Positions 51,604 through 61,762 are shown, numbered from the stretch's first letter. The stretch: DNA of 64,000 bases from Streptomyces sp. P3 (GCF_003032475.1 NZ_CP028369.1:6634001-6698000); one strand, 5' to 3'. A program made the numbers and translations. Notes: generated from the letters alone by a model not told the origin.

Positions 51604-52386
51604 GTGTCCGCTACGCCCGTGCTGGCGTTGCGCGGAATCTCCAAGCGGTTCGGTGCGGTGCAGGCACTCACCGACGTCGAGCTGGAGGTCCACGCCGGAG
51701 AAGTGGTCGCCCTGGTGGGCGACAACGGCGCAGGGAAGTCGACCCTGGTCAAGACGATCGCGGGTGTCCACCCCATCGATGACGGCGTCATCGAGTGGGA
51801 GGGCCGGCCGGTCAGCATCGACAAGCCGCACGACGCCCAGGGACTCGGCGTCGCGACGGTCTACCAGGACCTCGCGCTGTGCGACAACCTCGACGTGGTC
51901 GGCAACCTGTACCTCGGACGGGAGCTGCTGCGCCGCGGCGTCATCGACGAGGTGTCGATGGAGAAGAACGCCCGCGAGCTGCTCTCCACGCTCTCCATCC
52001 GCATCCCGAGCGTGCGCATCCCGATCGCGAGCCTCTCGGGCGGTCAGCGGCAGGTCGTCGCGATCGCCCGTGCGCTGATCGGCGACCCGAAGGTCGTCAT
52101 CCTCGACGAGCCCACCGCGGCGCTCGGCGTCGAGCAGACGGCGCAGGTCCTCGACCTGGTCGAGCGACTTCGCGAGCGCAACCTCGGCGTCATCCTCATC
52201 AGCCACAACATGGCCGACGTCAAGGCGGTCGCGGACACCGTCGCCGTCCTGCGTCTGGGCAAGAACAACGGCTCCTTCCCCGTGAAGGACACCAGCCACG
52301 AAGAGATCATCGCCGCGATCACCGGTGCCACGGACAACGCCGTGACCCGTCGTGCGGGGCGTCGCACCGCGGAGGCGGCCAAGTGA
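51604..52386 (+). CDS. xylG: Xylose ABC transporter ATP-binding protein, single-domain type
   Basis: The 260-residue ATPase has Walker A GDNGAGKST, signature LSGGQRQVVAIARAL, Walker B VVILDEPTAALG and the H-loop LISHNM. Unlike E. coli XylG it has only one ATPase domain, as in FrcA-type sugar transporters, so it must dimerise. I chose GTG 51604 because GGAG at 51591-51594 lies 9 bases upstream; ATG 51595 would abut the ribosome-binding site. The stop overlaps the xylH start (GTGA). It energises xylose uptake through XylH. Confidence 0.93.
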   Translation: MSATPVLALRGISKRFGAVQALTDVELEVHAGEVVALVGDNGAGKSTLVKTIAGVHPIDDGVIEWEGRPVSIDKPHDAQGLGVATVYQDLALCDNLDVVGNLYLGRELLRRGVIDEVSMEKNARELLSTLSIRIPSVRIPIASLSGGQRQVVAIARALIGDPKVVILDEPTAALGVEQTAQVLDLVERLRERNLGVILISHNMADVKAVADTVAVLRLGKNNGSFPVKDTSHEEIIAAITGATDNAVTRRAGRRTAEAAK

Positions 52387-53756
52387 GCGACACGTCGAAG
52401 ACCGTGAAGAGCGACTCCACAGAGCCCGGCAACGCCGAGACGGGCACCGAGCTCGACAAGACCCGGGGCGTCGTCGAGGACCAGACGACCGTCGCGCCCG
52501 CCGACGACCCGACGGCCGCGCCCGTCTCCGTCGTCGACCCGCGGCTGCTGATCCGCGAGGAGGGCCTCAAGGGCTACGTCACCGAGTTCAAGCGCAAGGT
52601 CAAGGGCGGCGAACTCGGCCAGATCCCGGTCGTCCTCGGCCTGATCGTCATCTGGACGATCTTCCAGCTGAAGAACGACCGCTTCCTGAGCGCCGGCAAC
52701 CTCTCCGACATCAGCTACTTCATGTCGGCCACGGGCATGCTCGCCATCGGCCTGGTGTTCGTGCTGCTGCTCGGCGAGATCGACCTGTCCGTCGGCTCCG
52801 TCAGCGGCCTGGCGTCCACGGTGTTCGCGGTGTTCGTGGTGAACCACAGCATGAACCCCTGGCTCTCGCTGGTCCTGACGATCCTGACCGGCATCGCCAT
52901 CGGAGCGCTGCACGGCTGGTTCTTCGCGAAGATCGGCGTACCGGCGTTCGTCGTCACCCTGGCCGGCTTCCTCGGCTGGAACGGCCTGATGCTGTGGCTG
53001 CTGGGCTCCAGCGGCACCATCAACATCCCGTCGGACAGCGGTCCGGTGCATCTGCTGGGCAAGAGCTCCTTCTTCATGGACCAGGCCATCATCGGCGCCT
53101 ACCTGCTGGCAGGCCTCGCCGTCGTGCTGTCCCTGGTGGGCAACTTCGGTGAGCAGCGCCGGCGCCGGGCCGCGGGCGTCCCGCACCGTGCCACCAGCGA
53201 GATCCTGCTGCGTGTGGGCGCTCTGGCCGTCGCGTCCTTCGTGACCGCCGCCGTGCTGAACAACGCCGAGGGTGTCTCCAACGCACTGGTGATCTTCCTG
53301 GCCACGCTGGTGATCGTGGACTTCGTGCTGCGCCGCACCACGTACGGCCGCAAGGTGTTCGCGGTCGGCGGCGGCATCGAGGCCGCCCGCCGGGCGGGCA
53401 TCAACGTGCCGATGGTCCGGATCACCGTGTTCGCCATCTCCGGCGGGTTCGCGGCGGTCGGCGGCATGTTCTTCGCCGGCGTGACGGCGTCCGCGACGCT
53501 CAACGCCGGTGGCGGCAACACCCTGATGCTCGCCATCGCGGCGGCCGTCATCGGCGGCACCAGCCTCTTCGGCGGCCGCGGCACCGTCTGGTCCGCCCTC
53601 CTGGGCATGCTGGTCATCCAGTCCATCCAGACCGGTCTCGACCTGCTGAACATGAACACCTCGATCCAGTACATGATCACCGGTGGTGTTCTGCTCGGCG
53701 CCGTCGTCATCGACTCGGTGTCCCGCAAGAGCCAGAAGGCGGCCGGCCGAGGCTAG
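52383..53756 (+). CDS. xylH: Xylose ABC transporter permease
   Basis: The 457-residue permease of the BPD_transp_2 family has an acidic cytoplasmic N-terminal extension (about 75 residues) and about ten helices. It carries [13 protein letters not shown], the characteristic XylH/RbsC motif, and [31 protein letters not shown] near the end. It forms the xylose channel with XylF and XylG. It is translationally coupled to xylG and closed by a hairpin terminator 20 bases after the stop. Confidence 0.95.
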   Translation: MSDTSKTVKSDSTEPGNAETGTELDKTRGVVEDQTTVAPADDPTAAPVSVVDPRLLIREEGLKGYVTEFKRKVKGGELGQIPVVLGLIVIWTIFQLKNDRFLSAGNLSDISYFMSATGMLAIGLVFVLLLGEIDLSVGSVSGLASTVFAVFVVNHSMNPWLSLVLTILTGIAIGALHGWFFAKIGVPAFVVTLAGFLGWNGLMLWLLGSSGTINIPSDSGPVHLLGKSSFFMDQAIIGAYLLAGLAVVLSLVGNFGEQRRRRAAGVPHRATSEILLRVGALAVASFVTAAVLNNAEGVSNALVIFLATLVIVDFVLRRTTYGRKVFAVGGGIEAARRAGINVPMVRITVFAISGGFAAVGGMFFAGVTASATLNAGGGNTLMLAIAAAVIGGTSLFGGRGTVWSALLGMLVIQSIQTGLDLLNMNTSIQYMITGGVLLGAVVIDSVSRKSQKAAGRG

Positions 53757-53775
53757 GCCTTCCGCACGACCCCCT

Positions 53776-53805
53776 GTGCCCGGCATCCGTTCAGATGCCG
53801 GGCAC
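53776..53805. terminator. xylFGH terminator
   Basis: A perfect 11-base stem (GTGCCCGGCAT with its complement) and an 8-base loop begin 20 bases after the xylH stop. Confidence 0.85.
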
Positions 53806-53950
53806 GGTCGTGTCATGGGAACGGTGGATCGTGGGTACGGCCGTTCGGGTGACCTATGACGCACGGGCCGGACTCCGGCCGCCCCGGCGGAACATTAGAC
53901 TCGACAAGCCCGGCAACAGCTCGATCAGCTTTTACTGCAAGGAGGCACGG

Positions 53951-55870
53951 GTGCCGCTGCTGACCCGCATCAGGGGACCGCGCGATCTGGACCGGCTCAG
54001 CCTGGAGGAGCTGGACCAGCTGGCAGGGGAGATCCGCACCTTCCTCGTGGACGCCGTCTCCAAGACCGGCGGCCACCTCGGCCCCAACCTCGGCGTGGTC
54101 GAGCTCACCCTCGCCCTGCACCGGGTCTTCGAGTCGCCCAAGGACAAGGTCCTGTGGGACACCGGACACCAGTCCTACGTGCACAAGCTGCTCACCGGCC
54201 GACAGGACTTCTCCCGGCTGAAGATGAAGGGCGGCCTGTCCGGCTACCCCTCGCAGGCCGAGTCCGAGCACGACGTCATCGAGAACAGCCACGCCTCCAC
54301 GGTGCTCGGCTGGGCCGACGGCATCGCCAAGGCCAACCAGATCCTCGAACGCGACAGCCACGTCGTGGCGGTCATCGGAGACGGCGCGCTCACCGGAGGC
54401 ATGGCCTGGGAGGCCCTGAACAACATCGCCGACGGGGACCGCCCGCTGGTCATCGTCGTCAACGACAACGAACGGTCCTACGCGCCGACCATCGGCGGCC
54501 TCGCCAACCACCTCGCCACCCTGCGCACGACGGACGGCTACGAGCGTTTCCTCGCCCGCGGGAAGGACCTCCTCGAGCGCACGCCCGTCGTCGGCAAGCC
54601 GCTCTACGAGACCCTGCACGGCGCCAAGAAGGGCCTGAAGGACTTCATCGCCCCGCAGGGCATGTTCGAGGACCTCGGCCTGAAGTACGTCGGCCCGATC
54701 GACGGCCACGACATCGAGGCGCTGGAATCCGCGCTGGCCCGCGCCAAGCGCTTCGGCGGCCCGGTGATCGTGCACTGCCTCACCGAGAAGGGCCGCGGCT
54801 ACCAGCCCGCCCTCCAGGACGAGGCCGACCGCTTCCACGCCGTCGGCAAGATCCACCCCGACACCGGCCTGCCGATCGCCACCTCCGGCGCCGACTGGAC
54901 GTCCGTCTTCGGCGACGAGATGGTCAGGCTCGGCGAGGAGCGCGCGGACGTCGTCGCGATCACCGCGGCCATGCTCCAGCCGGTCGGCCTCGACAAGTTC
55001 GCCAAGGCCTTCCCGGACCGGGTCTACGACGTGGGCATCGCCGAGCAGCACGGCGCGGTGTCCGCGGCGGGCCTGGCCCACGGCGGGGTGCATCCGGTGT
55101 TCGCGGTGTACGCCACATTCCTCAATCGTGCCTTCGACCAGGTCCTCATGGACGTCGCCCTCCACAAGTGCGGTGTGACATTCGTACTGGACCGGGCGGG
55201 CGTCACCGGCACCGACGGCGCCTCCCACAACGGCATGTGGGACATGTCGATCCTCCAGGTCGTCCCGGGCCTGCGGCTGGCCGCCCCACGCGACGCCGAC
55301 CAGGTCCGCGCCCAGCTGCGCGAGGCCGTCGCCGTCGACGACGCCCCGACCGTCGTCCGCTTCTCCAAGGGCGCCGTCGGCCCCGCGGTGCCCGCCGTGG
55401 GCCGCGTCGGCGGGATGGACGTGCTGCGCGAGAGCGGCACCGACACCCCCGACGTGCTGCTGGTCTCCGTGGGCGCACTCGCCCCGATGTGCCTGGAGAT
55501 CGCCACCCTCCTCGACCGGCAGGGCATCACCACCACGGTCGTCGACCCACGCTGGGTCAAGCCCGTCGACGAGGCCATGGCCCCGCTCGCCGAGCGGCAC
55601 CGCGTGGTCGTCACCGTCGAGGACAACTCCCGCGTCGGCGGCGTCGGATCGGCGATCGCCCAGTCCCTGCGCGACGCGGGCGTCGACGTCCCGCTGCGTG
55701 ACTTCGGCATCCCGCCCCGCTTCCTCGACCACGCCTCCCGCGCCGAGGTCATGGCCGAGATCGGCCTCACCGCGCCCGACATCGCGCGGCAGGTCACCGG
55801 CCTGGTCTCCAAGCTCGACGGACGGTACGGCAGCGCGGCGGCCGAGTCCGTGGAGCCCGCCCGCGACTGA
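53951..55870 (+). CDS. dxs: 1-deoxy-D-xylulose-5-phosphate synthase
   Basis: The 639-residue thiamine-diphosphate enzyme condenses pyruvate and glyceraldehyde-3-phosphate in the first step of the MEP isoprenoid pathway. It shows [17 protein letters not shown] (substrate His), [16 protein letters not shown] (the ThDP-Mg motif), GIAEQHGAV with the catalytic Glu, and [18 protein letters not shown]. Length is normal. GTG 53951 is supported by AAGGAGG at 53939-53945. In S. coelicolor a second dxs is found in this neighbourhood (SCO6013, from memory), so this may be a paralogue used in secondary metabolism. A very strong hairpin follows. Confidence 0.96.
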   Translation: MPLLTRIRGPRDLDRLSLEELDQLAGEIRTFLVDAVSKTGGHLGPNLGVVELTLALHRVFESPKDKVLWDTGHQSYVHKLLTGRQDFSRLKMKGGLSGYPSQAESEHDVIENSHASTVLGWADGIAKANQILERDSHVVAVIGDGALTGGMAWEALNNIADGDRPLVIVVNDNERSYAPTIGGLANHLATLRTTDGYERFLARGKDLLERTPVVGKPLYETLHGAKKGLKDFIAPQGMFEDLGLKYVGPIDGHDIEALESALARAKRFGGPVIVHCLTEKGRGYQPALQDEADRFHAVGKIHPDTGLPIATSGADWTSVFGDEMVRLGEERADVVAITAAMLQPVGLDKFAKAFPDRVYDVGIAEQHGAVSAAGLAHGGVHPVFAVYATFLNRAFDQVLMDVALHKCGVTFVLDRAGVTGTDGASHNGMWDMSILQVVPGLRLAAPRDADQVRAQLREAVAVDDAPTVVRFSKGAVGPAVPAVGRVGGMDVLRESGTDTPDVLLVSVGALAPMCLEIATLLDRQGITTTVVDPRWVKPVDEAMAPLAERHRVVVTVEDNSRVGGVGSAIAQSLRDAGVDVPLRDFGIPPRFLDHASRAEVMAEIGLTAPDIARQVTGLVSKLDGRYGSAAAESVEPARD

Positions 55871-55896
55871 CGCCGCCGCAGGCGACCCGAGCCGAC

Positions 55897-55946
55897 CGAA
55901 TGGACCGGTTCCACCACTGTGAAGAGTGGTGGAACCGGTCCATTCG
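55897..55946. terminator. 22-base-pair perfect hairpin after dxs
   Basis: Arms of 22 bases (CGAATGGACCGGTTCCACCA continuing into CT, and the complement) enclose a 6-base loop GTGAAG. It is an exceptionally strong terminator 26 bases after the dxs stop. Confidence 0.9.
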
Positions 55947-56027
55947 CGTTAACCGGCCCGCGCCGGGGCATACGGTCTACGCCCCCTCTCGATCATGTCG
56001 AGGACGACACAGCGTGGGAGGTACCCC

Positions 56028-57548
56028 GTGAGCAGCACCCTCTTCCGGACGAAGAAGGTCGAGCAGTCCATCCTCGATACCGAGGAGCCAGAACACGCGC
56101 TCAAGAAATCCTTGTCCGCGCTGGACCTGACCGTCTTCGGCGTCGGCGTCATCATCGGCACCGGCATCTTCGTCCTCACCGGCACGGTCGCCAAGAACAA
56201 CGCCGGCCCGGCCGTGGCCCTGGCCTTCGTGGTGGCCGGGGTCGTCTGCGCGCTCGCCGCGCTCTGCTACGCCGAGTTCGCCTCCACCGTCCCCGTGGCG
56301 GGCTCCGCGTACACCTTCTCCTACGCCTCCCTCGGTGAACTGCCCGCCTGGATCATCGGCTGGGACCTGGTCCTGGAGTTCGCGCTCGGCACCGCGGTGG
56401 TCGCCGTCGGCTGGTCCGGCTACATCGCCTCACTGCTGGACAACGCCGGCTGGCACCTGCCGGCGGCGCTCGGCAGCCGGGACGGGGCCGACGGCTTCGG
56501 CTTCGACATCCTCGCCGCCGCGCTCGTCCTGGTGCTCACCGCCATCCTCGTGCTCGGCACCAAGCTCTCCGCGCGCGTGACCTCGATCGTGGTCGCCATC
56601 AAGGTGACGGTCGTGCTGACCGTGATCATCGCCGGCGCCTTCTTCATCAAGGGCGACAACTACGACCCGTTCATTCCCAAGGCGCAGGCCGTGGAGGCCG
56701 GCGGGGGCCTCAACTCCCCGCTCATCCAGCTGATGTTCGGCTGGGCCCCCTCCAACTTCGGCGTCATGGGCATCTTCACCGCCGCCTCGGTGGTGTTCTT
56801 CGCCTTCATCGGCTTCGACGTGGTCGCCACTGCCGCGGAGGAGACCAAGCACCCGCAGCGGGACATGCCCCGCGGCATCATCGGCTCCCTCATCATCTGC
56901 ACCACCCTGTACGTACTGGTGTCGATCGTCGTCACGGGCATGGAGCACTACACCAGGCTGTCCATCACCGCCCCGCTCGCCGACGCCTTCAAGGCCACCG
57001 GGCACCCCTGGTTCGCGGGCTTCATCAGCTTCGGCGCCGCCGTCGGCCTCACCACCGTCTGCATGATCCTGCTGCTGGGCCAGACCCGCGTCTTCTTCGC
57101 GATGAGCCGGGACGGACTGCTGCCCCGCTTCTTCTCCCACGTCCACCCGCGCTACAAGACCCCGCACCGGCCGACCATCCTGCTCGGCGTGATCATCGCG
57201 ATCGTCGCCGGCTTCACCCCGCTGAGCGAACTCGCCGAGCTGGTCAACATCGGCACCCTGTTCGCCTTCGTGGTCGTCGCCATCGGCGTTGTCCTCCTGC
57301 GCAGGTCCCGCCCCGACCTGCACCGGGCCTTCCGCACCCCGTGGGTGCCGTTCATCCCGATCCTGTCGGTGCTCGCCTCGCTCTGGCTGATGCTCAACCT
57401 GCCCGCCGAGACCTGGCTGCGGTTCGGCATCTGGATGGTCATCGGATGCGTCGTCTACTTCCTCTACGGCCGCTCCCACAGCCGCCTCGGACGAGGTGAG
57501 GCGTCCACCGCTCCCACCCCGGGCCCCGGCGGCGCCGGCCCCGTGTGA
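56028..57548 (+). CDS. APC-family amino-acid permease (CAT type)
   Basis: The 506-residue permease has about 12-14 helices and the APC signatures FGVGVIIGTGIFVLTG in helix 1 and FFAFIGFDVVATAAEETKHPQRDMPRGI around helix 6, plus a C-terminal DLHRAFRTPWVPFIPILSVL. These match cationic amino-acid transporter-like permeases, which exchange or import amino acids. GTG 56028 follows GGGAGG with 6 bases. It is monocistronic, flanked by two strong hairpins. The S. coelicolor gene order (permease after dxs) is the same, from memory. Confidence 0.94.
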   Translation: MSSTLFRTKKVEQSILDTEEPEHALKKSLSALDLTVFGVGVIIGTGIFVLTGTVAKNNAGPAVALAFVVAGVVCALAALCYAEFASTVPVAGSAYTFSYASLGELPAWIIGWDLVLEFALGTAVVAVGWSGYIASLLDNAGWHLPAALGSRDGADGFGFDILAAALVLVLTAILVLGTKLSARVTSIVVAIKVTVVLTVIIAGAFFIKGDNYDPFIPKAQAVEAGGGLNSPLIQLMFGWAPSNFGVMGIFTAASVVFFAFIGFDVVATAAEETKHPQRDMPRGIIGSLIICTTLYVLVSIVVTGMEHYTRLSITAPLADAFKATGHPWFAGFISFGAAVGLTTVCMILLLGQTRVFFAMSRDGLLPRFFSHVHPRYKTPHRPTILLGVIIAIVAGFTPLSELAELVNIGTLFAFVVVAIGVVLLRRSRPDLHRAFRTPWVPFIPILSVLASLWLMLNLPAETWLRFGIWMVIGCVVYFLYGRSHSRLGRGEASTAPTPGPGGAGPV

Positions 57549-57555
57549 CGCGCGA

Positions 57556-57602
57556 CCGAGAGCCCGGCCCCCCACGGCGACCGTCCGGGGCCGGGCTCTC
57601 GG
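57556..57602. terminator. Hairpin terminator after the permease gene
   Basis: Perfect 16-base arms (CCGAGAGCCCGGCCCC and complement) and a 15-base loop start 8 bases after the stop. The rest of the gap to 57933 shows no gene, only short GGGTCAGC repeats near 57874-57900. Confidence 0.85.
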
Positions 57603-57933
57603 CTGTGCCCCCGCCTCCGCGCAGGGGGCAGGCCGACGGCCCGGCGCGAGCGCGGGGCGCCCGGCGGTGTTCCACCGCACGGCCAGAGCGTGTCGCGCAA
57701 GAGGGGTGCCGCACATGGGCGTGCCCCGCCCGGTCGCCGGACGCACGGCCGGCGGCCCTGCTCCAGGCGGCGAGGCATCGGGTCCGGGGAGTGGGGGGGA
57801 AGGCCCGGCCGTGCGGCGAGTGCGCCGCGGGGGCATCCGCCGCACGCGCACGCCGGACTGACGTCCGGCCCTCGCGGTCAGCGGGTCAGCGGGTCAGCAG
57901 GCCGTGGTCAGAGGCTGAGGCCGCGCGAGGCCG

Positions 57934-58350
57934 TCAGGCCCTGCGTCGCGCGGCGTCCGGCGCCCGGCCTGCCGTCGTCTCGCCACGTACCGCCCGCGGG
58001 CCCGTGACGTCCGCGCCGAGGTCCGTCACACGGCGGCGCAGCTCACGGTCGGCGGTGACGACCAGACGGTGGCGGCCGGAGGCCTCGGCGACCAGTTCGA
58101 CGATGCGGTCGTCACCGCTGCCGGGGGCCGCCTCCACCCGCACGCCGGGCGCCGGCTCCACCCCGCGGGCCGTGCCCTCCACGACGAGGACGATGTCCAC
58201 GGGTCCGGAGTGCCCCGAGAGGCCGTCCGCGGCCAGCCGGTCGCGCAACCGCTCCGCCGCGCCCCGCCGGTCCCGCCACCATCCGTCGGGGACCGACCCG
58301 ACGACGTTCGCGGCGTCGACGATCACGAGCAGCGCGGTGTTGTCGTCCAT
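57934..58350 (-). CDS. Small NYN/PIN-like domain protein
   Basis: The 138-residue protein begins LLVIVDAANVVGSVPDGWW, the metal-binding start of NYN/PIN-fold RNases (acid then D-x-x-N), followed by GPVDIVLVVEGTARG, GDDRIVELVAEA and RLVVTADRELRRRVTDLGA, which carry the further conserved acids in the expected order. Small actinobacterial proteins of this type are usually annotated as hypothetical or NTP-binding proteins. RNase activity is inference. It is convergent with the amino-acid permease. Confidence 0.8.
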   Translation of the reverse strand: MDDNTALLVIVDAANVVGSVPDGWWRDRRGAAERLRDRLAADGLSGHSGPVDIVLVVEGTARGVEPAPGVRVEAAPGSGDDRIVELVAEASGRHRLVVTADRELRRRVTDLGADVTGPRAVRGETTAGRAPDAARRRA

Positions 58351-58467
58351 GCGGACCAGCGTCGCACGGACGGCCCTGTGGACGGGACCCGCGGACGGGA
58401 CGGCAGAAGTGATCCGCGGACGAGACCCCCAACGGGCGTCGTCGGGGCCCCGGCATAAAGTGATCGG

Positions 58468-59090
58468 GTGAACGGCGACTGACTCATACGCGGCCGCGAC
58501 GGGCGGCTGGCTGTCTATCTGATGTCGGACGACGCCGTCCTGTGCCGGGCGGAGCATGTCCCGGGCGGCCCCTGGGAGGCCCCGCGCGGGGTCGGCGGCG
58601 ACCAGGGACTCCACCGGGTCCTCGCCGTCGGTCAGGGCGCGAACGGCTACGCCCACCTCACGTCCTGGCGGCCCATCGCGCGGGAGGCGGCGGCGCTGGT
58701 GCACTCGACGCACTTCCGGCCCCTGCTCGCCCCGCTCGACTGGGCCCCCGTCGGTCACCCCGACGAGAAGGGCGACCGCACCAAAACGCCTGCGGTCGCC
58801 GTGGACGCCCAGGGACGCGCGCACGTCTTTGCCGGCCGACGATCCGGAGCGCAGGGGCACCGGGCACCGGATGCAGGCCTGCAAGAGGCCACCCGGACAG
58901 GGAGGACGCAACTTCGACAGGGCCTCACCGAGGCGGCTACCTTCACCTGGCCCTCGGTGGTCGCCCACGGTGGTACAGGGGGGTTCTTCCAGGCTGAGCC
59001 ACCGCGACGGGACGAGCCGGTCACGCGCCACGAACCCTCGCCCCCATGCGTAAGCCACCGAAAGGGTCCACCGGGCACCCTCGACCAGGG
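58468..59090 (+). pseudogene. Decayed gene, possibly beta-propeller-like, with an early stop and frameshift
   Basis: From GTG 58468 the frame reads MNGD, then TGA, then LIRGRDGRLAVYLMSDDAVL...TKTPAVAVDAQGRAHVF. The stop sits where TGG (Trp) would give a smooth reading. After AHVF the reading jumps frame (AGTGHRM... then WPSVVAHGG). Repeated G-x-D/N-GR-L and W-x-P-like units suggest a sialidase- or PLL-like propeller, but only one or two blades remain. The region around 58800-59090 has lost a consistent frame. Confidence 0.5.
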
Positions 59091-59098
59091 AGAGACGC

Positions 59099-59521
59099 AT
59101 GGCCCGTCTTGCGCTGTACACATTCGGCGTCCTCAAGTCACCTCTCGCCGATCCCGGACCTCTCACGCGCGAGTTCTACGACATCGGTGCGGTCGTCCAC
59201 CGGAAGCTCGGTCAGCACCCCGGATACCTCGCGCACGCTGAAGCGGCCGATGGTGACCGGGGCGCGCTCTTCGAGGCGGACTGGGGTGCATGGGGAGAGT
59301 TCGCCGTACCTTCCTGGCGCGAGAACGGGAGGCACCCCCACGTCGGCCTCGGGTTGGTGCACCGGCTCGAGGCGCCGGCGGGGCCGAGCCGGAGCCCTTC
59401 CACCCCGCCGAGCCGGCCGTCGCGCTCGGCCTCGGCGGCGGGCAGGAGATCGCTTCCGGGCCGCAGGCCGACCAGGGCGACAGCCGGACGAAAGCCGGAC
59501 GAAAGAGGGCCTCCGCCATGA
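59099..59521 (+). CDS. DUF3291-like protein with an aberrant C-terminus
   Basis: The first 75 residues (MARLALYTFGVLKSPLADPG, REFYDIGAVVHRKLGQHPGY, LFEADWGAWGEFAVPSW) match the N-terminal half of DUF3291 proteins. After PSW the family core with its FWW and histidine-containing segments is missing; instead the reading turns into Arg/Pro/Ser-rich sequence and stops inside a terminator hairpin. A deletion or frameshift near 59315 is likely, making this a truncated gene. AGGGAGAG precedes ATG 59099. Family function is unknown. Confidence 0.5.
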   Translation: MARLALYTFGVLKSPLADPGPLTREFYDIGAVVHRKLGQHPGYLAHAEAADGDRGALFEADWGAWGEFAVPSWRENGRHPHVGLGLVHRLEAPAGPSRSPSTPPSRPSRSASAAGRRSLPGRRPTRATAGRKPDERGPPP

Positions 59522-59535
59522 GCGGAGGCCCTCTT
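59503..59535. terminator. Bidirectional hairpin before fadB
   Basis: A 14-base stem (AAGAGGGCCTCCGC and complement) with a 5-base loop CATGA lies between the convergent DUF3291 and fadB genes. Confidence 0.8.
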
Positions 59536-59577
59536 CACTTCGCCCTGCCCCCGGAAACCGGGGACGGGTCGAAAGCC

Positions 59578-59634
59578 GTTACGGGTGTTACGGCCGTAGC
59601 AACCGTTACGGCACCTCTTACGGCAACCGTTACG
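59578..59634. repeat. Five TTACG repeats phased in multiples of three
   Basis: GTTACGG-like units occur at 59578, 59587, 59605, 59617 and 59629, spaced 9, 18, 12 and 12 bases. On the plus strand one frame reads RYGCYGRSNRYGTSYGNRYAG, a Gly-Tyr-rich peptide. The last unit covers the fadB stop codon. Confidence 0.5.
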
Positions 59635-61762
59635 CCGGCACCGACGCGACACCCGGCGCCAGGAACTTCTTGCCGTTCACCCGCTCGGAGACGCCCTCGC
59701 GGTCCAGGTACGGTGTGATGCCGCCCAGGTGGAAGGGCCAGCCGGCACCGGTGATGAGGCAGAGGTCGATGTCCTGGGCCTCGGCGACGACGCCCTCGTC
59801 GAGCATGAGCCCGATCTCCTGCGCCACCGCGTCCAGGACGCGGGCCCGCACCTGCTCCTCGGTCAGGACGCTGTCGCCCTGCTGCAGGAGCGCCGAGACC
59901 TCGGGGTCCAGCTCCGGCCTGCCGCTGTCGTAGACGTAGAAGCCGCGCTTGCCCGCCTTGACGACGGCCGCGAGGTTGGGCGAGACCGTGAAACGGTCCG
60001 GGAACGCACGGTTCAGCGTTTCCGAGACGTGCAGGCCGATCGCGGGGCCGACCAGTTCGAGCAGCACCAGCGGGGACATCGGCAGGCCGAGCGGTTCCAC
60101 CGCCTTCTCCGCGACCTCGACGGGGGTTCCCTCGTCGATGACGTTCTGCACCTCGCCCATGAAACGGGTCAGAATGCGGTTCACGACGAACGCCGGGGCG
60201 TCCTTCACCAGAACCGCCGTCTTCTTCAGCTTCTTGGCGACGGCGAAGGCGGTGGCCAGCGACGCGTCGTCGGTCTGCTCGCCACGGACGATCTCCAGCA
60301 GCGGCAGGATCGCGACCGGGTTGAAGAAGTGGAAGCCCACGACCCGCTCGGGGTGCTTCAGCTTCGACGCCATCTCGGAGACCGACAGCGAGGAGGTGTT
60401 GGTGGCGAAGATCGCGTGCGCCGGGGCGACCGCCTCGACCTCCGCGAACACCTGCTGCTTGACGCCGATCTCCTCGAACACGGCCTCGATGACGAAGTCC
60501 GCGTCGGAGAAGCCCTCGGCCTTGTCCAGGACGCCGGAGACCAGCGCCTTGAGGCGGTTGGCCTTGTCCTGGTTGATGCGGCCCTTGCCGAGCAGCTTGT
60601 CGATCTCGGCGTGCACATAGCCCACGCCCTTGTCGACGCGCTCCTGGTCGATGTCGGTCAGCACGACCGGCACCTCGAGGCGACGCAGGAACAGCAGCGC
60701 GAGCTGCGAGGCCATCAGACCCGCGCCCACCACGCCGACCTTGGTGACCGGACGGGCCAGGGACTTGTCCGGGGCGCCGGCCGGGCGCTTGCCGCGCTTT
60801 TGCACCAGGTTGAACGCGTAGATGCCGGAGCGCAGTTCACCGCCCATGATCAGGTCGGCGAGCGCGACGTCCTCGGCGTCGTAGCCCTGCTGGAGGTCGC
60901 CGTTCTTGGCGGCGGCGATGATGTCCAGCGCGCGGTAGGCGGCCGGGGCGGCCCCGTGCACCTTGCTGTCGGCGACGAACCGGCCGCGCGCGACGGCCTG
61001 GTCCCAGGCCTCGCCGCGGTCGATCACCGGGCGGTCGACGACGATCTCGCCCTTGAGGACGGACGCCGTCCAGATCAGCGACTGCTCCAGGAAGTCGGCG
61101 CCCTCGAACAGGGCGTCGGCGATACCCAGTTCGTAGACCTGTACGCCCTTGAGCTGCTTGTTCTGGTTGAGCGAGTTCTCGATGATCACCGAGACGGCCT
61201 TGTCCGCGCCGATCAGGTTCGGCAGCAGCGTGCAGCCTCCCCAGCCGGGGACCAGGCCGAGGAAGACCTCGGGCAGCGAGAAGGCCGGCAGGGCCGCGGA
61301 CACGGTGCGGTACCGGCAGTGCAGGCCGACCTCGACGCCGCCGCCCATCGCCGCGCCGTTGTAGTAGGCGAACGTCGGCACGGCGAGACCCGCGAGGCGC
61401 TTGAAGACCTCGTGGCCGCCCTTGCCGATGGCGAGCGCGTCGGTGTGGTCCTTCAGGAGCTCGACGCCCTTGAGGTCCGCGCCCACGGCGAAGATGAACG
61501 GCTTGCCGGTGACTCCGGCGCCGACGATCTCCCCGGCCGCGGCCTCCTTCTCGACCTGGTCGATCGCCAGATCGAGGTTGGCCAGCGACTGCGGGCCGAA
61601 CGTGGTCGGCTTGGTGTGGTCGAAACCGTTGTCGAGCGTGATCAGGGCGAACCGCCCCGCGCCGAACGGCAGGTCCAGGTGGCGTACGTGCGCCTGGGTG
61701 ACGACCTCGTCCGGGAACAGCTCTGCCGCGCCCTTCAGAAGCTCAGCGGTGGTGGTGCTCAC
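59630..61762 (-). CDS. fadB: Fatty-acid oxidation complex alpha subunit (enoyl-CoA hydratase/3-hydroxyacyl-CoA dehydrogenase)
   Basis: The 710-residue bifunctional protein has an N-terminal crotonase domain with an oxyanion loop AYYNGAAMGGGVEVGL and ALPAFSLPEVFLGLVPGWGG. An NAD-binding dehydrogenase follows (KVGVVGAGLMASQLA, TNTSSLSVSEMA), with the catalytic His in VGFHFFNPV and two C-terminal helical domains. It carries out the hydration and oxidation steps of beta-oxidation with FadA. GTG 61762 has GGAGG upstream and overlaps the fadA stop (GTGA), so the two are translationally coupled. Confidence 0.95.
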   Translation of the reverse strand: MSTTTAELLKGAAELFPDEVVTQAHVRHLDLPFGAGRFALITLDNGFDHTKPTTFGPQSLANLDLAIDQVEKEAAAGEIVGAGVTGKPFIFAVGADLKGVELLKDHTDALAIGKGGHEVFKRLAGLAVPTFAYYNGAAMGGGVEVGLHCRYRTVSAALPAFSLPEVFLGLVPGWGGCTLLPNLIGADKAVSVIIENSLNQNKQLKGVQVYELGIADALFEGADFLEQSLIWTASVLKGEIVVDRPVIDRGEAWDQAVARGRFVADSKVHGAAPAAYRALDIIAAAKNGDLQQGYDAEDVALADLIMGGELRSGIYAFNLVQKRGKRPAGAPDKSLARPVTKVGVVGAGLMASQLALLFLRRLEVPVVLTDIDQERVDKGVGYVHAEIDKLLGKGRINQDKANRLKALVSGVLDKAEGFSDADFVIEAVFEEIGVKQQVFAEVEAVAPAHAIFATNTSSLSVSEMASKLKHPERVVGFHFFNPVAILPLLEIVRGEQTDDASLATAFAVAKKLKKTAVLVKDAPAFVVNRILTRFMGEVQNVIDEGTPVEVAEKAVEPLGLPMSPLVLLELVGPAIGLHVSETLNRAFPDRFTVSPNLAAVVKAGKRGFYVYDSGRPELDPEVSALLQQGDSVLTEEQVRARVLDAVAQEIGLMLDEGVVAEAQDIDLCLITGAGWPFHLGGITPYLDREGVSERVNGKKFLAPGVASVPA

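Noticed and set aside
51604..52386. XylG as a half-gene (truncated double ATPase)
   Set aside because: A single ATPase domain with all motifs and a coupled xylH start is the normal FrcA-type layout in actinobacteria.
53813..55732. Long minus-strand frame opposite dxs (639 codons)
   Set aside because: It is an antisense shadow in GC-rich DNA; dxs has all catalytic motifs on the plus strand.
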